A DNA stretch of 64,000 nt from Paulownia fortunei (GCA_019321725.1 CM033115.1:9930673-9994672), one strand, 5' to 3'; numbered from the stretch's first letter, positions 32,090 through 45,429 are shown. Notes: a model not told the origin generated them from the sequence alone. A program made the numbers and translations.

Positions 32090-32530
32090 ACAGATAGTTG
32101 GATGAAAATGAATGTGGGTGATGCGAGAAAGAGCAATACTAGCATGTCAGGTATTATTGGCTTAATTCAGGATTCTGAAGGAGAAGTTATTGTGCTTTTT
32201 CATCAAAATATTCGCTTTAACTCCAACATGGTTGTTGAACTTTGGGTTGTGGTAAGAGGGCTAGAATTGGCCGTTAAAGGGGTATTACGAAACTATAGAC
32301 TGAGCTGGACTCTATGATGGTAATTCGAATTCTCATGGGTTAACGAGAGGCAGCCTTATTCTTCATTGCCTTGTCATTAGAGCAACAAAGATTCTTCATT
32401 AGATTGAGCATCAAATCACACATAAATGTAGAGAAGGAAATTGGGAAATATATCTTCTTGCAGATTTGGGTTGTAGTGATGATACTAACTTAAAAAATTA
32501 TCATTCTTAGGATTTACCTATGGCTGTACA
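32090..32530 (+). pseudogene. LINE RNase H relic
   Basis: The frame 32102-32317 encodes KMNVGDARKSNTSMSGIIGL and VVELWVVVRGLELA. In the family the first block reads NVDGA with a catalytic Asp; here the order is NVGDA, so the site is changed. Later blocks (an EGNW segment near 32435, then a LADLG segment) follow after frameshifts. Confidence 0.75.
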
Positions 32531-32789
32531 TGGCTATGTAATGATTGACATTGTTTCTTTTCATTTAAAAGTTGTAATTGAGTAGTACTCGTTATTTAAT
32601 TTTTCATGCACTTGATTGTAAATTCTCTTGAGCATTTTTTAAAATTAATAAACGGGTAGAGGTCTACCTAGCCCCCTACGTAGGCATAGGTGGCTTTGAC
32701 AAATAAAAATAAAAAACTCCTAGTTTCTTGACAAAAATAAATACTCCTAGTTCTTGACAAAAAAAATTCATAGTTTCTTGACTCTAAGA

Positions 32790-35700
32790 TGAAATTAAAA
32801 AATTATTTTCTAATTTTTATCCTGGAGATCTAAGTTAAGAATCATGAAAATGAGAGATTCACTTATTCAACTAGATAGGTGAAGTATTTATTGTTGACCA
32901 CTCATAAACCTCTATACACAAATATAATACATCCAAAATATTTTTCTTATGATCGTTATGTAAGCAAAAAATAAATCAAAGTGTAATATTTCATGTACAA
33001 GGTTATAATGGTGCTTTAAGTCTAAGGACTAATTCTTGTACTATCTTAACAATAAAATTCTCATTTGATAATAATTTATTTCCAATTGGGAATTTCTAGG
33101 AAGGATAATTTAGTGTACTTGTTTCCTACTGAGCATCCTCATACATACACTAGTGTCACAACGCTGAAGCTTATGGAATAAGATATGCTCCTTATGAGCC
33201 CACATCCTATGAGCAAGTCTTACTGGATTCATCGATGTCCTCAACTTAGATTATAAGACTAAAGCCATAAAAACAGATCTTATGATGCCATAAAAGCCAT
33301 CTTATGTGCATTAATGCCCAGTAGTTATGTATGATCTAGGAACTTCATCTAAAGATGAATTTACAAATAAAAATAATGAATTGCCATTTTATTGATATGA
33401 ATTTGAATAAGATTGGTTCTATTTGATTTTTCGGACATTACTCTAACACCAAATGGGATTCCACCTCTTTATGGCAGTTTCTTTGTGCATCAAGGATTCT
33501 TGTAGATAGTACCATATACTCATCAAACTACCTTATATCTATCTTCCTCTAGAATTGGAATTTTCCATCGTAGAATTCCTGTTAGGCCTTAATCCCATCA
33601 AACCCATGCCTATTGGACATAGACCTAAAATTAATTAAGTTTAATCAATTGATCCAATCAAATAATTCAATTAATCCATCATATGAATTAATGAAGATTC
33701 ATTTAATTAATTGATATAATTAATTAATTAATTTGCTCCAATTGTGCTTCCTCTACTCTTAGTAGGTCCAACAAATTGATCAGACTTAATTCTACAATTG
33801 AATTAATTAAAGCCTAATATATTAATTAATCAAATTAATTAATTTTTTTATCCAACAATTGGATTATTTTCCTTTGAATAAATAAACTTTTCTAAATGTG
33901 TGATCCTTAGGTTCATTAATATGCTAGTTGTAGGCTGACAACTCCTGTGACTTAATTAAATAACTAAAATTATTCTAATTATTAAATTTAATTAGTTAAT
34001 CCTATTAGATTTAACAACTTAATTCTAAAAATACCCCAATCATGGTTAGTGTCAGCGACATGCCACGAATACGTAGATATAGGTAAAGTAGCAAATTATT
34101 TTCAATTATGAGTACCATGTAAGTACAATCATTCCATCAACTAATTTTCTTAATGGGCCTAGGACATAGACTTTTAGTCAAGGCCTAAATAACCTAATAA
34201 CTATTTGTTCATTCCTAGCTACTAGACTCTAAAGATGAAATCACAAAATCTTTTCCTAACTTTCATCAAATATTGGCCAAGTTCTTCTAAGTCAAGAATC
34301 ATGGAAAATATAGAAGATTCTCATATTCATCTAGATAGGTGATTGATCATCTCTTGACCACTTATTAACCTCAATGTATAATTAAATTTCACTCAAAATA
34401 TTTTACTTGTGATTAATATGTAATCAGAGACTAAGTCAAAGCACAACCTATTATGGAAAAGATTATCATGGTGCCTCAAGTTTAAGAACTAATCTTGTAC
34501 CATTTCCTAACAAGCACCGACATAAATGTACTAGTGTCCCTACACTGATGTCCATAAAATGAGATATTCTCCTTGTGAGCATGCATTATATATGCAAGTT
34601 TTGCTAAATTATCGATGTCTTATCTAAATCATTCTCGACTAGGAATAATTTAAGATCTAAATTATAGAGGTATATTTTATGATCGTATCATATGCGCAAC
34701 CATGCCCCATAACATATAATGAAGAAATGAATAATTTATTAATATTAATTGAAAAGAATATTCTTATAAGAGTATAATAATGACCAATCTAATTGGCTCA
34801 CTAGAAGCTACTTTAACATTACTGGTTGATTGATGGCATTTATTATTAGCTTTGCTTAGAACACAACCAACAGAGAACTAATTAGAAGACTTATGGTGTT
34901 TATAGAGCAAAGACACCCCATGTCTAATGTAGCCTATTACTGCAAAGTGCATAAGAAAATAAAGATACAGTTTTTGGGCCTAATACTAAGCAATAATTAT
35001 AAGCGTTTGAACTTAACAAAATTACATGTTTTTAAAATCATTGCATGAATAACTAGTAGATGCACGAGAATGTCCCATCTTATATTGAAGTCATTCTCAA
35101 GAAAATATTGAAATAGAGGAGCAAGGCTATTGGGTTTGCATAGGCCCCAAAATAAGTAGCACAATAGTTTTTTTTTAAATCTTAAATAATAGTGTTTATT
35201 ATTTAACATACAATTCCTATTGCTATTGTAATTGATTGATTATGCGTATTTAATTTTTGTGTGAAAAAAAATTTGAAACTTTTTACCTTAAGTTTTCGAC
35301 TGATTGTAGTAAACTTTGGAACAATCCAAGTCGTTATTTAGCTCACGCTCTTGAAATCGAAAGATTCCGAATTAATACTTTTCAAGACCCTATCTGATTA
35401 ATTCAAGACGCTAATCAAAACTTTTTTAATTGAGCCAAATCAACACGAACCCTTTATTTAGAACCAATTTACCAAAGAGTTCCTGATGTATTTCTTCTAA
35501 AATTAATTTTCACCTTGGATGCCCCCAGAAAAATAAGTTATACTAGTAAACTTGATTTAGTATTTTCTAATTAAAGAGTTTGTGATTTGGATATTTTCTA
35601 AGCAATAACATAACTCTTTTGTGCATAGATGAATTTATTTTTGAGTTTTTTGATTCAAATACGTATAATAAAAGGACACAAAAATAATATTAGAAGAACA

Positions 35701-36580
35701 AGGGTGGCGGTTTTTAGAAGTATGTGAACTGAAAATTTCACACACTGACGTATGTGATTTTCGATTCATGAAAAAGTATTTATACTACCTCCGTAAGATA
35801 GTTTCCTAGTGCATGTAAGAATAATGGATAGTTCTCATAACTCATTTCCTTGTAGGAATAAATTTTTCCATCTACTACTTTCTCGTGGGCCTTGACCCCA
35901 TCAACCCCATACCATTGAATCTATGGTCAAAATTAAATAAGCTTAATTAATTGATCCATCAATTAATCTATATTAATTTTTTAATACATGATATGAATTA
36001 ATTAAGTTTTATTTAATTAATTTATCCATTTAATTAATTAATCACTTCAATTGAGCTTCCCGTAATCTCATTAAGTCCAATAACTGAGAATATCAATTAA
36101 TTAAATTAATTTAATACTTGAATTAGTTGAAGCACAATAAAATAATTAAAGTAATTAATTAACTTATTTTAATCTAACAATTAGATTATTAGCCGTTAGG
36201 AAGAAAAGGACTTTCCCAAATTTGGGTAGTGCCCCTACATTCATGTGTAAGCTGGTAGAAGGCATTAAAATTATTTCCACTAATTAATTCAATTAATTAT
36301 CCCTCTTAGAATATGCTTTTTAATTCTAAAAATCTACTAATCATGGTTAATATTTGATTACATGCTGTTCAAACTTAAATACCAGTAAAGTAGTGAACTA
36401 TTCTAATTAGTATGGTTAATATTTGGTTACATGCTGTTCAGACTTAAATACTAGTGAAGTAGTGAACTATTCTAATTAGGAGTAATATGCAAGTAAAATT
36501 CTTTCATAAACTAATCTTTCAATTGGGCCTAGGTATTAACTATTAATTCAGACTCAAATAACCCTGATGCTAATTTTTGT
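32790..36580 (+). mobile_element. Copia LTR-derived DNA, repeated copies in one orientation
   Basis: About 32810-33060 and 34250-34500 are similar in the same direction (shared AAGAATCATG, CTAGATAGGTGA and GTGCTTTAAGT/GTGCCTCAAGT blocks). About 33590-34170 and 35890-36530 are also similar (CCCCATCAACCCCAT-like start and AATCATGGTTA blocks). The reverse complement of the same family lies at 41700-42350, next to Copia pol on the minus strand. These are therefore plus-oriented Copia LTRs or LTR pieces. Many TTAATTAA-rich stretches occur. I cannot place element ends, and no pol is seen here. Confidence 0.55.
36343..36480. repeat. 69-bp tandem duplication inside a Copia LTR
   Basis: ATGGTTAATATTTG(A/G)TTACA starts at 36343 and again at 36412. 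Each unit ends in ACTATTCTAATTAG. The two units differ at only a few positions, so the duplication is younger than the LTR around it. Confidence 0.9.
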
Positions 36581-37162
36581 ATGCAGCAAATTGGCGCATT
36601 TATGGGAACTTAGTGAGTTGACGCACGAGAAAAATTAGTGGATGCTATAAGTAATCAAATAGTTGTTGAAGGAGATTCTTCTTGTTGAATCTTATACGTG
36701 CTTCGCTTACATATCTCAATTGATGAAGCCCAACTCCCACATGCATCACAGGAAGACATCAATACTCAATCTATCTTCTGCGATAGGTTGACCGCTGCAA
36801 TATGGCAAACATATAATGAAATGTTATCTAGCTATTCAATTTAAGAATATGTTTTGCTAAAATCAAGTTTCTTGGATGATGGCTTCCATGCTTAGGTGTT
36901 CTCTACTATATGAAAATTTATGTTGTCATCTTATGTAGATAAGACTAGTATATTGGTATATTTTTGTTGGGGTTGTATGTGTAAATGCAACAATATTATT
37001 TGTATTGTCAGCATTACATGGTGCTTAGAGTACCACATTTCTTGCAAATGAAATGTACTTTAAAATCTTTTATGCTATTGCATTAATGTATTGTGCACTA
37101 TTAATTATAGTGTGTCATAGTTACTGTTTTACCCTCCTTAACAATAACAACTTGTTTCTAGA

Positions 37163-37417
37163 ATGGCTACATATAAGGGACCTAATTATAACAGTGGAGT
37201 AGGTTGTATAGTTATGCGAATGACCAAGATAGAGGCTAACTGTGGAATATGGTTCTACACTTTCCCATTAGGGAGGGATCACCCTAAATGTTTTGTTCAG
37301 GTGGATGTTTGGATGCAAAAAAATATCGATCATGGTATTAAGCATCAAAGCAAAAGCTCATATTCAAGTGTAACACAACATACGAGCTCGCATGGTTGGA
37401 AATGCTTTCACCAGTAA
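37163..37417 (+). pseudogene. Possible GRF-type zinc-finger protein relic
   Basis: An 84-codon frame encodes GCIVMRMTKIEANCGIWFYT and a PKCFVQVDVW block. The spacing of Cys, aromatic residues and the closing CF-x-x-VDVW resembles the GRF zinc finger often carried by plant transposons, but one expected Cys is not evident. It lies in the Harbinger-like region ahead of the Myb-like relic. Confidence 0.35.
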
Positions 37418-37889
37418 ACTTAATTATGATACACATATGGTGCAACTAATCCCGAGTGTGCACCATAGTAACATACGTGAGGATGTGGGAAGCTGAACCA
37501 CTAGCTTCATGATTTGTTGTTGTGCCATGTGTTGTTTGATGATTTTATGTCTTGTTATGATATTTCTCGCAGTTTTGACTGCTAAGTTATTGCTGATGTA
37601 ACATGTATATTGGTATCTATTTTTGTTCGTGTTGTTCTTTTATGCGACTGCTTTGTTTTTCTATTTTTCAATCTAGACAAATGTAGAAATGATCTTACTG
37701 TAGTTGGTTATATCATTATCCCATAATTCCATGGTCCTTAAATTTGAAGATTGATTATATGTTGTAATGAGTTTGTTACACCATACCGTTAATAAATGAT
37801 GCTACTTGATGATATCATATAATTGTCTGGTTATGTAAAATATATTTGATAATTTATGTTCTATATTGTACTTTGGGGTAGCATGAAAA

Positions 37890-38468
37890 ATGAGTGAAGA
37901 AAGCAGTGATGGTGGACCTAACCAACACCAAACAATCGTTGAAAGGGATTGGAGAGATAGGTTCATGGGCTACTTGTTGCACGAGAGATGTACTGCCCCT
38001 TTCACTTATGCTCGACAATTGAGTGGGCATTGCGTTAGGTGAAAAACAAGTTGCAGGCTCATTATGGTAGGGGTTTCCCAATTGATTTCCTGAGGGTGAA
38101 ATTTAGGGCCTTTGCAGAAGATATATTCTCAGCCATCTTAGCATCACTTGGAGTCATTTTCGATTCAGCTATTAACTTTGTTTATATGCTGTTTGTGAAG
38201 TATTACAAACTAGAAATAGTAAAATATTTTTATATTGCACTAAATAATTTCATTTCACTTCATATAGTATGTTAGTTTATGTAAGCTTCATTTGTTTTAA
38301 TATATTGAATTATAATAAGTTTTCAACTTGCTTTTGTAGGTATATCCTAATGTCATGAACTTCTTCCATGAGGCTACCCATGATTGGGAAGACTTGAGAC
38401 TCCTCTGTGGGGAAGATAAAGTAATCAATACAGAGCTAATGCAAATCGTGCCACCACCGCAGCAATAG
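37890..38468 (+). pseudogene. Myb/SANT-like protein relic (transposon-associated)
   Basis: The frame opens with MSEESSDGG at 37890 and reads DRFMGYLLHERCTAPFTYA. After a stop and frame change it continues VKNKLQAHYGRGFPIDFLRV and AILASLGVIFD, matching the 'paired helices, then G-V-x-(F/Y)-D' pattern of the Myb/SANT-like domain of plant Harbinger elements. A possible intron (about 38165-38340) precedes VMNFFHEATHDWEDLRLL, and the frame ends at TAG 38466-38468. It is broken at the stop near 38040 and is probably inactive. Confidence 0.6.
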
Positions 38469-39709
38469 TTTAGTGGGGAGCATGTCGACAACTAAAAAGT
38501 CATCTCAGATACTTTAACTCTCAGATACTTTAACTGACATGTTAAGTAGCTAACAACATGCACTACCTATACGTAGGCGTATGAGACCACGTCGTGGCCC
38601 TCACTAGTGCCTTGTTGGCCGTCGACTCCAGCTTACATCATGAGATGTTCCACAATCTTCCACATCCACCACCCTTGAGGACAGTCGCATGTGGGCTCAA
38701 TTAGTACGTACCATACATGTATTTTCCAACTAGCCCCCCTCAACGTACAAATATTGGTAGGCCTACTAGGAGTGACCAGTCCACTACAATATCAACCCTA
38801 GAGTTCCCGTCTTTGGATTGATTATGGTATCATATTGTGGTTAGTAAGAACATAGCAGGACACACTTTTGTGACTTTGGGTGTCAAAACTACTTATTGTA
38901 TAATGGTTAGGGACATGGTACCATATTGTCTACTGGACTGGGCTATGCATATGTTTTTGTTGGATGTTCTACAGAAGAACTAGTATCTTGTTTGGCATAT
39001 TATAGTAGTTGTTGCAATGTTGTGAACTGGGCATTAGAATGTAATTGATGAAGTGCCTATTTTGTGAAAAAATTGATGCTCAATTTCAATGATTTTCAGA
39101 GTATGGGATGCAGAAATTAGTCTTACTAAGATATGTTTGTTGTCAATAAATTGTGAAAAGATGAGCCAATTAGGTTAATGAACATGAATCTTGTAAATGA
39201 ATTATGATTAGCCAAATCATCAAATTAAACCTTGCTAGGTCAGTGACACAAGTACTTTGAGAATATATAGAATTTATTGCATCAATGCAATGGTTGAACC
39301 AGGCAAATGGAGGTAATAGAATTCATAGGTTACTAAAAAATGGAGTACATAATGGTAAGGACATATGTGTTGGTATATGTCAAATACAATGAGTAATGCC
39401 AAGTATGATAATTTGACAAACCAAATTCACATAATCCCAAATCCATTCAAACATTTTAGGAATATCATCAAAATAATATAAAATAGGAAATAAAATTAGA
39501 TAATTTAAGCAACGGTCTAAAACAAGGTTTGTAAAACTACCAAAAGTTGTCATATTTAGAAAGTATGTACATAAAAATGATTAAACTTACTGATGCAACT
39601 ACTAGAAACAGTACGACACTACAAAACACCACAAAATAGATTGAGGGTTCTTAAATACTTGCCACTACAAAAGTCTAATTATATGCAATAAACATGTGAA
39701 CATAACATA

Positions 39710-40620
39710 TTAATCTAGCCTGACATTACTACGATGATTCCTTCGGACCCTCTGCTCCCTCATTCTATTTGTGCTATTACCTGCACGTTGTGGCCTTGGT
39801 ATAGCTAATAAGGGTGGTGTAGTCAGTAGTGGCTCCGGGATAACAACCTCATCCTCCAAAGCTTCAGGAACAACAATATGTTATTCTTAATCGCATCCTG
39901 ACTCTGGTTCAACAACAATTACAGCAGCACTGACAACTCGGAATAAGTGCTTGAGTAAATGAAACATAAGTAAACCATAGGTCCAGTAAAGATGCTGCAC
40001 AGGTGTCTCCAATAATTGCCAAAATGTGTTACAACTTGCCAACGCGATTATATGGTATAAAATATAAAATTGAACAGATGCTTCGTACAATAGTTATACA
40101 ATAATTTCCTAAAATTATAATGCAACTACTGGCTCACCCGGCCAATGTGGTCCCAGTACAACCTATCAACATGAATAATAATTGTAGTAACATTGCACAC
40201 AACTCCTGGAAGGGCAAGAAACTGCTTAAACTCCTCAAATTTGGTCCTCAAACTGTGGACTTTATTCACCACTTTTGCATAAGAAAAATCTTTCTCACAG
40301 TCTTTCGATAACAACTGCACCAAAGTCATACATAATCCTTAAGGACATCCATGTTAATCAAGTTACAGTCCTCCGCAGCTTGAATGAGGCCTTTTACGAG
40401 TGCATCCTACTCGCTAGTGGTCTATCACTATCCTTGAAACTATACTCCAAGCGCATGTTTCTAGTGTGTGGCATTTTGGAGCTGCACTGTCTAATTATGC
40501 TAATTATTTAAACAATATAATACAAGCATTATACGACAAAATACAATGTTCATGCACTAAATGAATTTGAAACATTGCACATGTCAGATTACATGGATAA
40601 ATGGTTAGAACAATACCTTA
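39710..40620 (-). pseudogene. Second Myb/SANT-like protein relic, opposite strand
   Basis: The minus strand reads ALVKGLIQAAEDCNLINMDV, then, after a frame change, KVVNKVHSLRTKFEEFKQFL and ALPGVVCN with RLYWDHIGR. This is the Myb/SANT-like domain pattern. A disordered, Pro/Arg-rich tail with PRPQRAGNSTNRMREQRVRR ends at TAA 39710-39712. Frameshifts and a stop near 40330 break the domain. The N-terminal limit is unclear. Confidence 0.65.
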
Positions 40621-41699
40621 ACTACGTGACCCAAAAGAAGTAATAATTTTTCATGGGTTTGAATTCAATAAACAACTCTGATGAACTCCAATCAATACAA
40701 AGAATATTAAAAAATAGGGGAACACATAATATAACGTTACATTCAATTCTTCTACATCATTACCAAAAAACCAAGAGAAAAAATCAAAATAAAACATACC
40801 AAAAAGAATTTCTGCAAGATTGTGTTGGGCATACCATTTGAATATGTTACCTCAATATTCTGAGACATACTTTTTACCATTTCAAGTACAACATTCTAAA
40901 TCACAAAATCTGAAAGTTGCAAACACCACCCCACCCCCAGATCCCCACACATCATGCTTTCAAGAACCTATCAAAACATATTCAGTAAAGATTACATGTT
41001 AATTTTTGCATCAAACATATTAGTGGAATAGTCTATGTTTACCTTCCTTCAATAGTTGGCCGGATAATGTTCAAATTAGGGATTCCCACTTAGGGGGTGA
41101 CTTGGGTACTTGAAAAATGACATTTATAACTTTTGAAAACCAAGTTAACATGTTAGAAATAAGAAAAGTGGATGGAGGAAGAAGAGAGACCTTTGTAAAT
41201 GGAGATGAACGACGGTAAACAGCCAGGCTAATGAGGAGGAAGAAGATGAACAACCATTTATGTTGTTTATCTTAGAAGATGAAAGAAGCAACAATAAAAG
41301 GTAATTAGATTGGTGTTTACATTATATCTTCACTTGGGATTCTAATTTATGGAAATGCCCTCCACTTTATGCAAATTACTTCAGTTTGTGGGATTAGGTG
41401 TTATTTCTACCAATTTTTAATATTAATTTTGGCAAAAAAGGAAAAATTTGCTATAGGTCCCACCATTATCTTAAATAATATTTTCAACCCTCAAAAAATC
41501 TAAATAATTATACTACAAAACACTCAACCAAACATATTTTTATTTTCAAACCTACATAAAATCATATTTTCTTAATGATCCAAATATATTTCACTTCTCA
41601 TATGAAAACTAATAAAAGTAAAATTTTTCAATAAAAATGATAGAAATAAAAAATCTCACTCAAAACATAACCATATATCCCCACTGTTTGTTGAACGAG

Positions 41700-42350
41700 A
41701 ATTTTCCAATTACATTAGTTTATGACTTAGTCATTTGACTTGAGACACCATGGTGTCGTGTGCACGACATCATATGATTTGATATATTTTAAGATAGTAG
41801 GACAATCACAAGGGGTTTACATTGGATATATGGTCTTCGTGTATAGAGGTTGATGAATAGCCAATAAAGGATCCGTTAGCTACTTGGTAGGATAGGTGAA
41901 TCTCCTAGGCATTTCATGATCCTTGACTTAGAAGTCTCTGGCCAGATCATGATGAATATTAGACGGGGTTTTCTAATGAGTCATCAAGAGTCAACGTGAC
42001 TAGAAATGAAATCCATGCTATATACTTAGTAGAGAGATTAGTTGAGGGAAGAATCAAACTTGCATGGTATTTGTAACTGAAATAAATTCACTTTTTAATT
42101 TATCTAAGACTAGATAGTCAAGATGTATTGTTAGGTGCTTCTCTCGACTTGTGAGGTTTCTGAAATTAAGAAGTTAATTCCAATAAGGATTAGTTAATTA
42201 GATTAATTAATAGAAACACAATTTATATACTAACTATGTTGCAATAATTGTAAGCCTACTGCTAGCTTAGTTGTGAATCAATGGGTCAAACACAAAATGA
42301 GATGGATCACTTCTATCTAGAATAATATCCAAGGAGTTGGGTCAAGTTAA
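41700..42350 (-). repeat. Copia LTR part, minus orientation
   Basis: The reverse complement of this stretch resembles about 34250-34500 and neighbouring plus-strand copies (GACACCATGGTGTC and CTTGACTTAGAAG blocks). It lies just past the cut-off pol of the minus-strand Copia element, where a 3' LTR is expected. The outer end is not certain. Confidence 0.5.
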
Positions 42351-43300
42351 TTAATGAAGATTAATTAACTTGGAGCTAGAATTGATGCATAAGGTATGCG
42401 AGTCATCTTTTCTCTTTCCTCTAGAGTCTTTAAGGACATAGACTTTGAAAGAGAAATCCCATGACTCAATGGGAGGTGTGGATCTAAACCTCTTTAACAC
42501 TTTATCTATATACATGGATTGAAACAGTCTGACCAACCTTTTAGATCTATTTCTATAGATCTTAATCCCTAGGAGTGTGGATGATTTTCCCAAATTCTTT
42601 AGAGAGCTGCGTAGACAACCAAGCTTTCATTGACTTTAACATCCCTACATCATTCCCAATGAGTTAGATGCCATCAACGTATAAGACCAAAAATATTATT
42701 ATGCTTCCACTAATCTTTTTTTACACACATAGTTCATCTAGATTCTTAAAGAAATCAAATAATTTGATTGCCTTGCCGAATCAGATGTTCCAACTTCGGG
42801 AAGCTTGCTTGAGTCCATAAATAGATCTCTGGAGTTTGCAAATCTTTTGCACAATATCTTTGGATATAAAACCTTCTGGTTGCTTCATATAAATCTCTTC
42901 TTTAATGTTTTCATTAAGAAAAACAAACTTCATATCCATTTATCATATCTCATAGTCATAATACATTGATATGGCTAGTAGTATGTAAATGGACTTAAGT
43001 AACACAACTGGTGAGTGTAACCATTCACAACTAGTTTATCCTTATAGGCCACAACCACCCCATCTACTCCAATCTTTTATTTGTAAACCCATTTGCAGCA
43101 AATGAGAATAATTCATTCTAGTGGGTCTGCTAATGTCCAAATCTTATTAGAGTACTTGTAGTCCATTTTGGACTGCATAACTTCTTTCTATTTTCCCAAA
43201 TTGTTATTATACATCATATCATCATAGTTACTTAGATCGATATGTAAAGGAACTTCTTTATTGTTCTCTAACAAAAAATTATACTTTTCAGGCTGCCTTG
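42351..43300 (-). pseudogene. Copia reverse transcriptase relic
   Basis: The block KLQRSIYGLKQASRSWN near 42800 is diagnostic of Copia RT. The catalytic motif at 42670-42681 reads YVDG where active elements have YVDD, and a stop follows two codons later. The open frame 42351-42593 carries LLGIKIYRNRSKRLVRL, the start of the C-terminal part. The domain ends abruptly near 42351. Confidence 0.85.
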
Positions 43301-43325
43301 AGATCCTTCTAGACCTCTTTAGAGG

Positions 43326-44360
43326 TTATGTACTAAAAGTGTTTAAGGGATCAATCACTATTGCCTCTCGTGGAAGTGTTTGTGGCTGCTGAATTTCTTC
43401 AAGCTCCATGATCTCACCCTTTTTATGTATTAGAAACTCATTCTCTAGGAACGTGGCATTCCTCGAAATAAACACTTTTTGCTCTAAGGGGTCAAAGGAG
43501 TAATACCCAGTGGATTGCTTTAGGTACCCCACAAACTTACATAAGATGGATCTCACATCGAACTTATCTCCCATTACTGCTTCACATAAGCACGACAGCC
43601 CTATGGTATTTTTAAGAGGGGGCTTTGTCATGCCATATCTCATATAGTACTTTGGGCACAGACTTGGATGGTACTTTATTGAGTAAGAGTGCCACCGTTT
43701 CTAGGTTATAACCCAGAATGAAGAAGAAAGCTTCGTAAAGCTCATCATGCACCAAATCTGGTCAAGCAAGGTTTGATTTCATTGCTCGACTACCCTATTA
43801 AGTTGAGGCAAGCCAGGTAGAGTCTATTAGGAGAGAATCCCATTCCCTCCCTCATAGATAATCAATGAACTCACTGCTCAAGTATTCTCCTCCTCTATCA
43901 GATTGAAGAATCTTGATACTTCACCTAATTTGATTCTCCACCTCATACCTAAATTCTTTATAATGTTCAATGGCTTTCGACTTGTATTTCATGGGATACA
44001 CATACCTAAACTTATAATAATCATGGTAAAGGTAATGAAGTAAAAATAGTTCTCTCAAACACTAACGCTTAGTGGTCTACATACATCTGAGTGGATGGAT
44101 CAAATGCAAATTGTGAGTCGCTCGCTCCACTTATCCACCAAATGGTAATTTGGTCATCTTTCTCTTAAGAAAAGATTCACATGTTAGCATTTCTTGCTAG
44201 TCCCTAAAGGTTAAGCAATAGTGCCATCTTGTGAACTCTTTCCTTAGAGATATAACCTAACTAGCATGCCACAAGTATGTCGAGGTTTGATTATCCAATT
44301 TTTGTTTGTTGCTTTGTAGAATAGGTAAGATGGAATTTTGGGGCTAAATAGTGATAAATG
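43326..44360 (-). pseudogene. Copia integrase relic
   Basis: Pieces in order are LWH-x-RLG-like (near 44220), ILQSDRGGEYLSSEFIDYL (near 43900; contains a catalytic Asp) and, in the open frame 43326-43643, KFVGYLKQSTGYYSFDPLEQ with VFISRNATFLENEF, the end of integrase. Stops and shifts separate them. Confidence 0.82.
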
Positions 44361-44753
44361 CCAACATTCCCACATATAATAAAGAAAAATAAAGATAAAT
44401 GGAAAAACTCCCATATTTTATTAGAAAATAAAACCTTCTCTATCAAAAACTAGAATATGGATAATGTTCTTTATTAACTGGGGAGCATAAAGATAATTAT
44501 TTAAAACTATTCTATTTCCACTAAGGTTAAGTGGATAGTCCCTATGGATAATGCTGCAACTTTTACTTCATTCCCCAGCCAAAGGGTTATCTTTCCTTCA
44601 CTTAGTTTCTTGCTTCTTATTATCATTTTCAAGTTATTACATAAATGAGAGCCACAATCAATGTTTAATACCCAAGAAACATCATTAACTGAAGGATAAC
44701 TTTAACAAAGAACATACCAAAACTATTTTGGCGAGACATAAGGTACTCACTCC

Positions 44754-45400
44754 TTAGTGGCATTTGTTATTGGCTCTGGAATCCTTCTTAACTCCACCAT
44801 TTGCATTTAGATTTTTGCTCTTCTTTGAGGAATGTTTCCCCTTGTCTTTCTTTGACTCGATAGTCTTCGATTGGGATAAAAACCAAATAAGCATGATAAA
44901 CTTGTCTTTTTTCATGGTAGACCTAACTATCTTCAACATGGTAACAAACTTAAGGGGACTAGTCTCCATCTTATGCATATTGAAGTTACCAAAAAAGAGT
45001 CAAATTAGATAGGTAGAGACTGCAGAATCAGATCCAAGTAGAGTTTATTATCCATAAACGAATCCCAAGGATTCGAGTATTTCAATGAAGCTTATCATCT
45101 TCTGTCCATGTTTACGAACCAAAGAGCCCTCAGCCACACGGTATATGAAAAGTACTTTTGAGATAGATTACCTTACTTGCCTCGTCAGTTCACCATACAA
45201 CTCTTGAAGGTAAAGAAGGATATCAGCAGCATGTCCCATTCCCTCATGTTGCCTCTGCAGTTCATTCAACATAGATGTAACACATGGTTGCACATAATCA
45301 TAAACTTGTTTGTGATGTTCGAGAAGCTACTCGTCAATGGCATCCATTGGAGGTTCCGATGGAAGTTCCTCGCCAATCAACAAAATTAGGACAAGTGAGT
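44754..45400 (-). pseudogene. Copia gag relic
   Basis: The frame 44754-44978 encodes MHKMETSPLKFVTMLKIVRS and a Lys/Ser-rich run that leads towards a zinc knuckle, the gag C-terminal part of Copia elements. More gag sequence seems to continue to about 45400 in broken frames. Confidence 0.7.
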
Positions 45401-45429
45401 TTATTGGTGTCTGAGATAGATGCAATTGG

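Larger units (their letters stand above)
30150..32650 (+). mobile_element. LINE (L1-type non-LTR retrotransposon), decayed
   Basis: Plus-strand frames give, in order, the middle of a LINE reverse transcriptase, a zinc-binding RVT segment and an RNase H, the order seen in plant L1 elements. RT blocks include IKLDMAKTYDKVQW near 30240, LRQGNLLSPSLFVLVA near 30410 and LTYADDFMIF with the catalytic YADD at 30535-30546. The 5' endonuclease part is missing, as in most LINE copies, which are cut short at the 5' end. Many stops and shifts break the frame. The 3' end, near 32650, runs into A-rich sequence. Confidence 0.85.
36590..41690. mobile_element. Harbinger-like transposon region, decayed
   Basis: Two Myb/SANT-like gene relics face each other (37890-38468 plus; 39710-40620 minus), a pairing partner often found in plant PIF/Harbinger elements. 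A short plus-strand segment at about 36740-36842 (RLTAAIWQTYNEMLSSYS) may be the end of a transposase. The right 350 bp resemble the right part of the insert at 12672-13800. I cannot find a matching left terminal repeat or a clear transposase core, so the class and limits are tentative. Confidence 0.45.

Noticed and set aside
34997..35209. 70-codon minus-strand frame
   Set aside because: No recognisable domain, lies in Copia LTR-derived DNA, and sister copies lack it.
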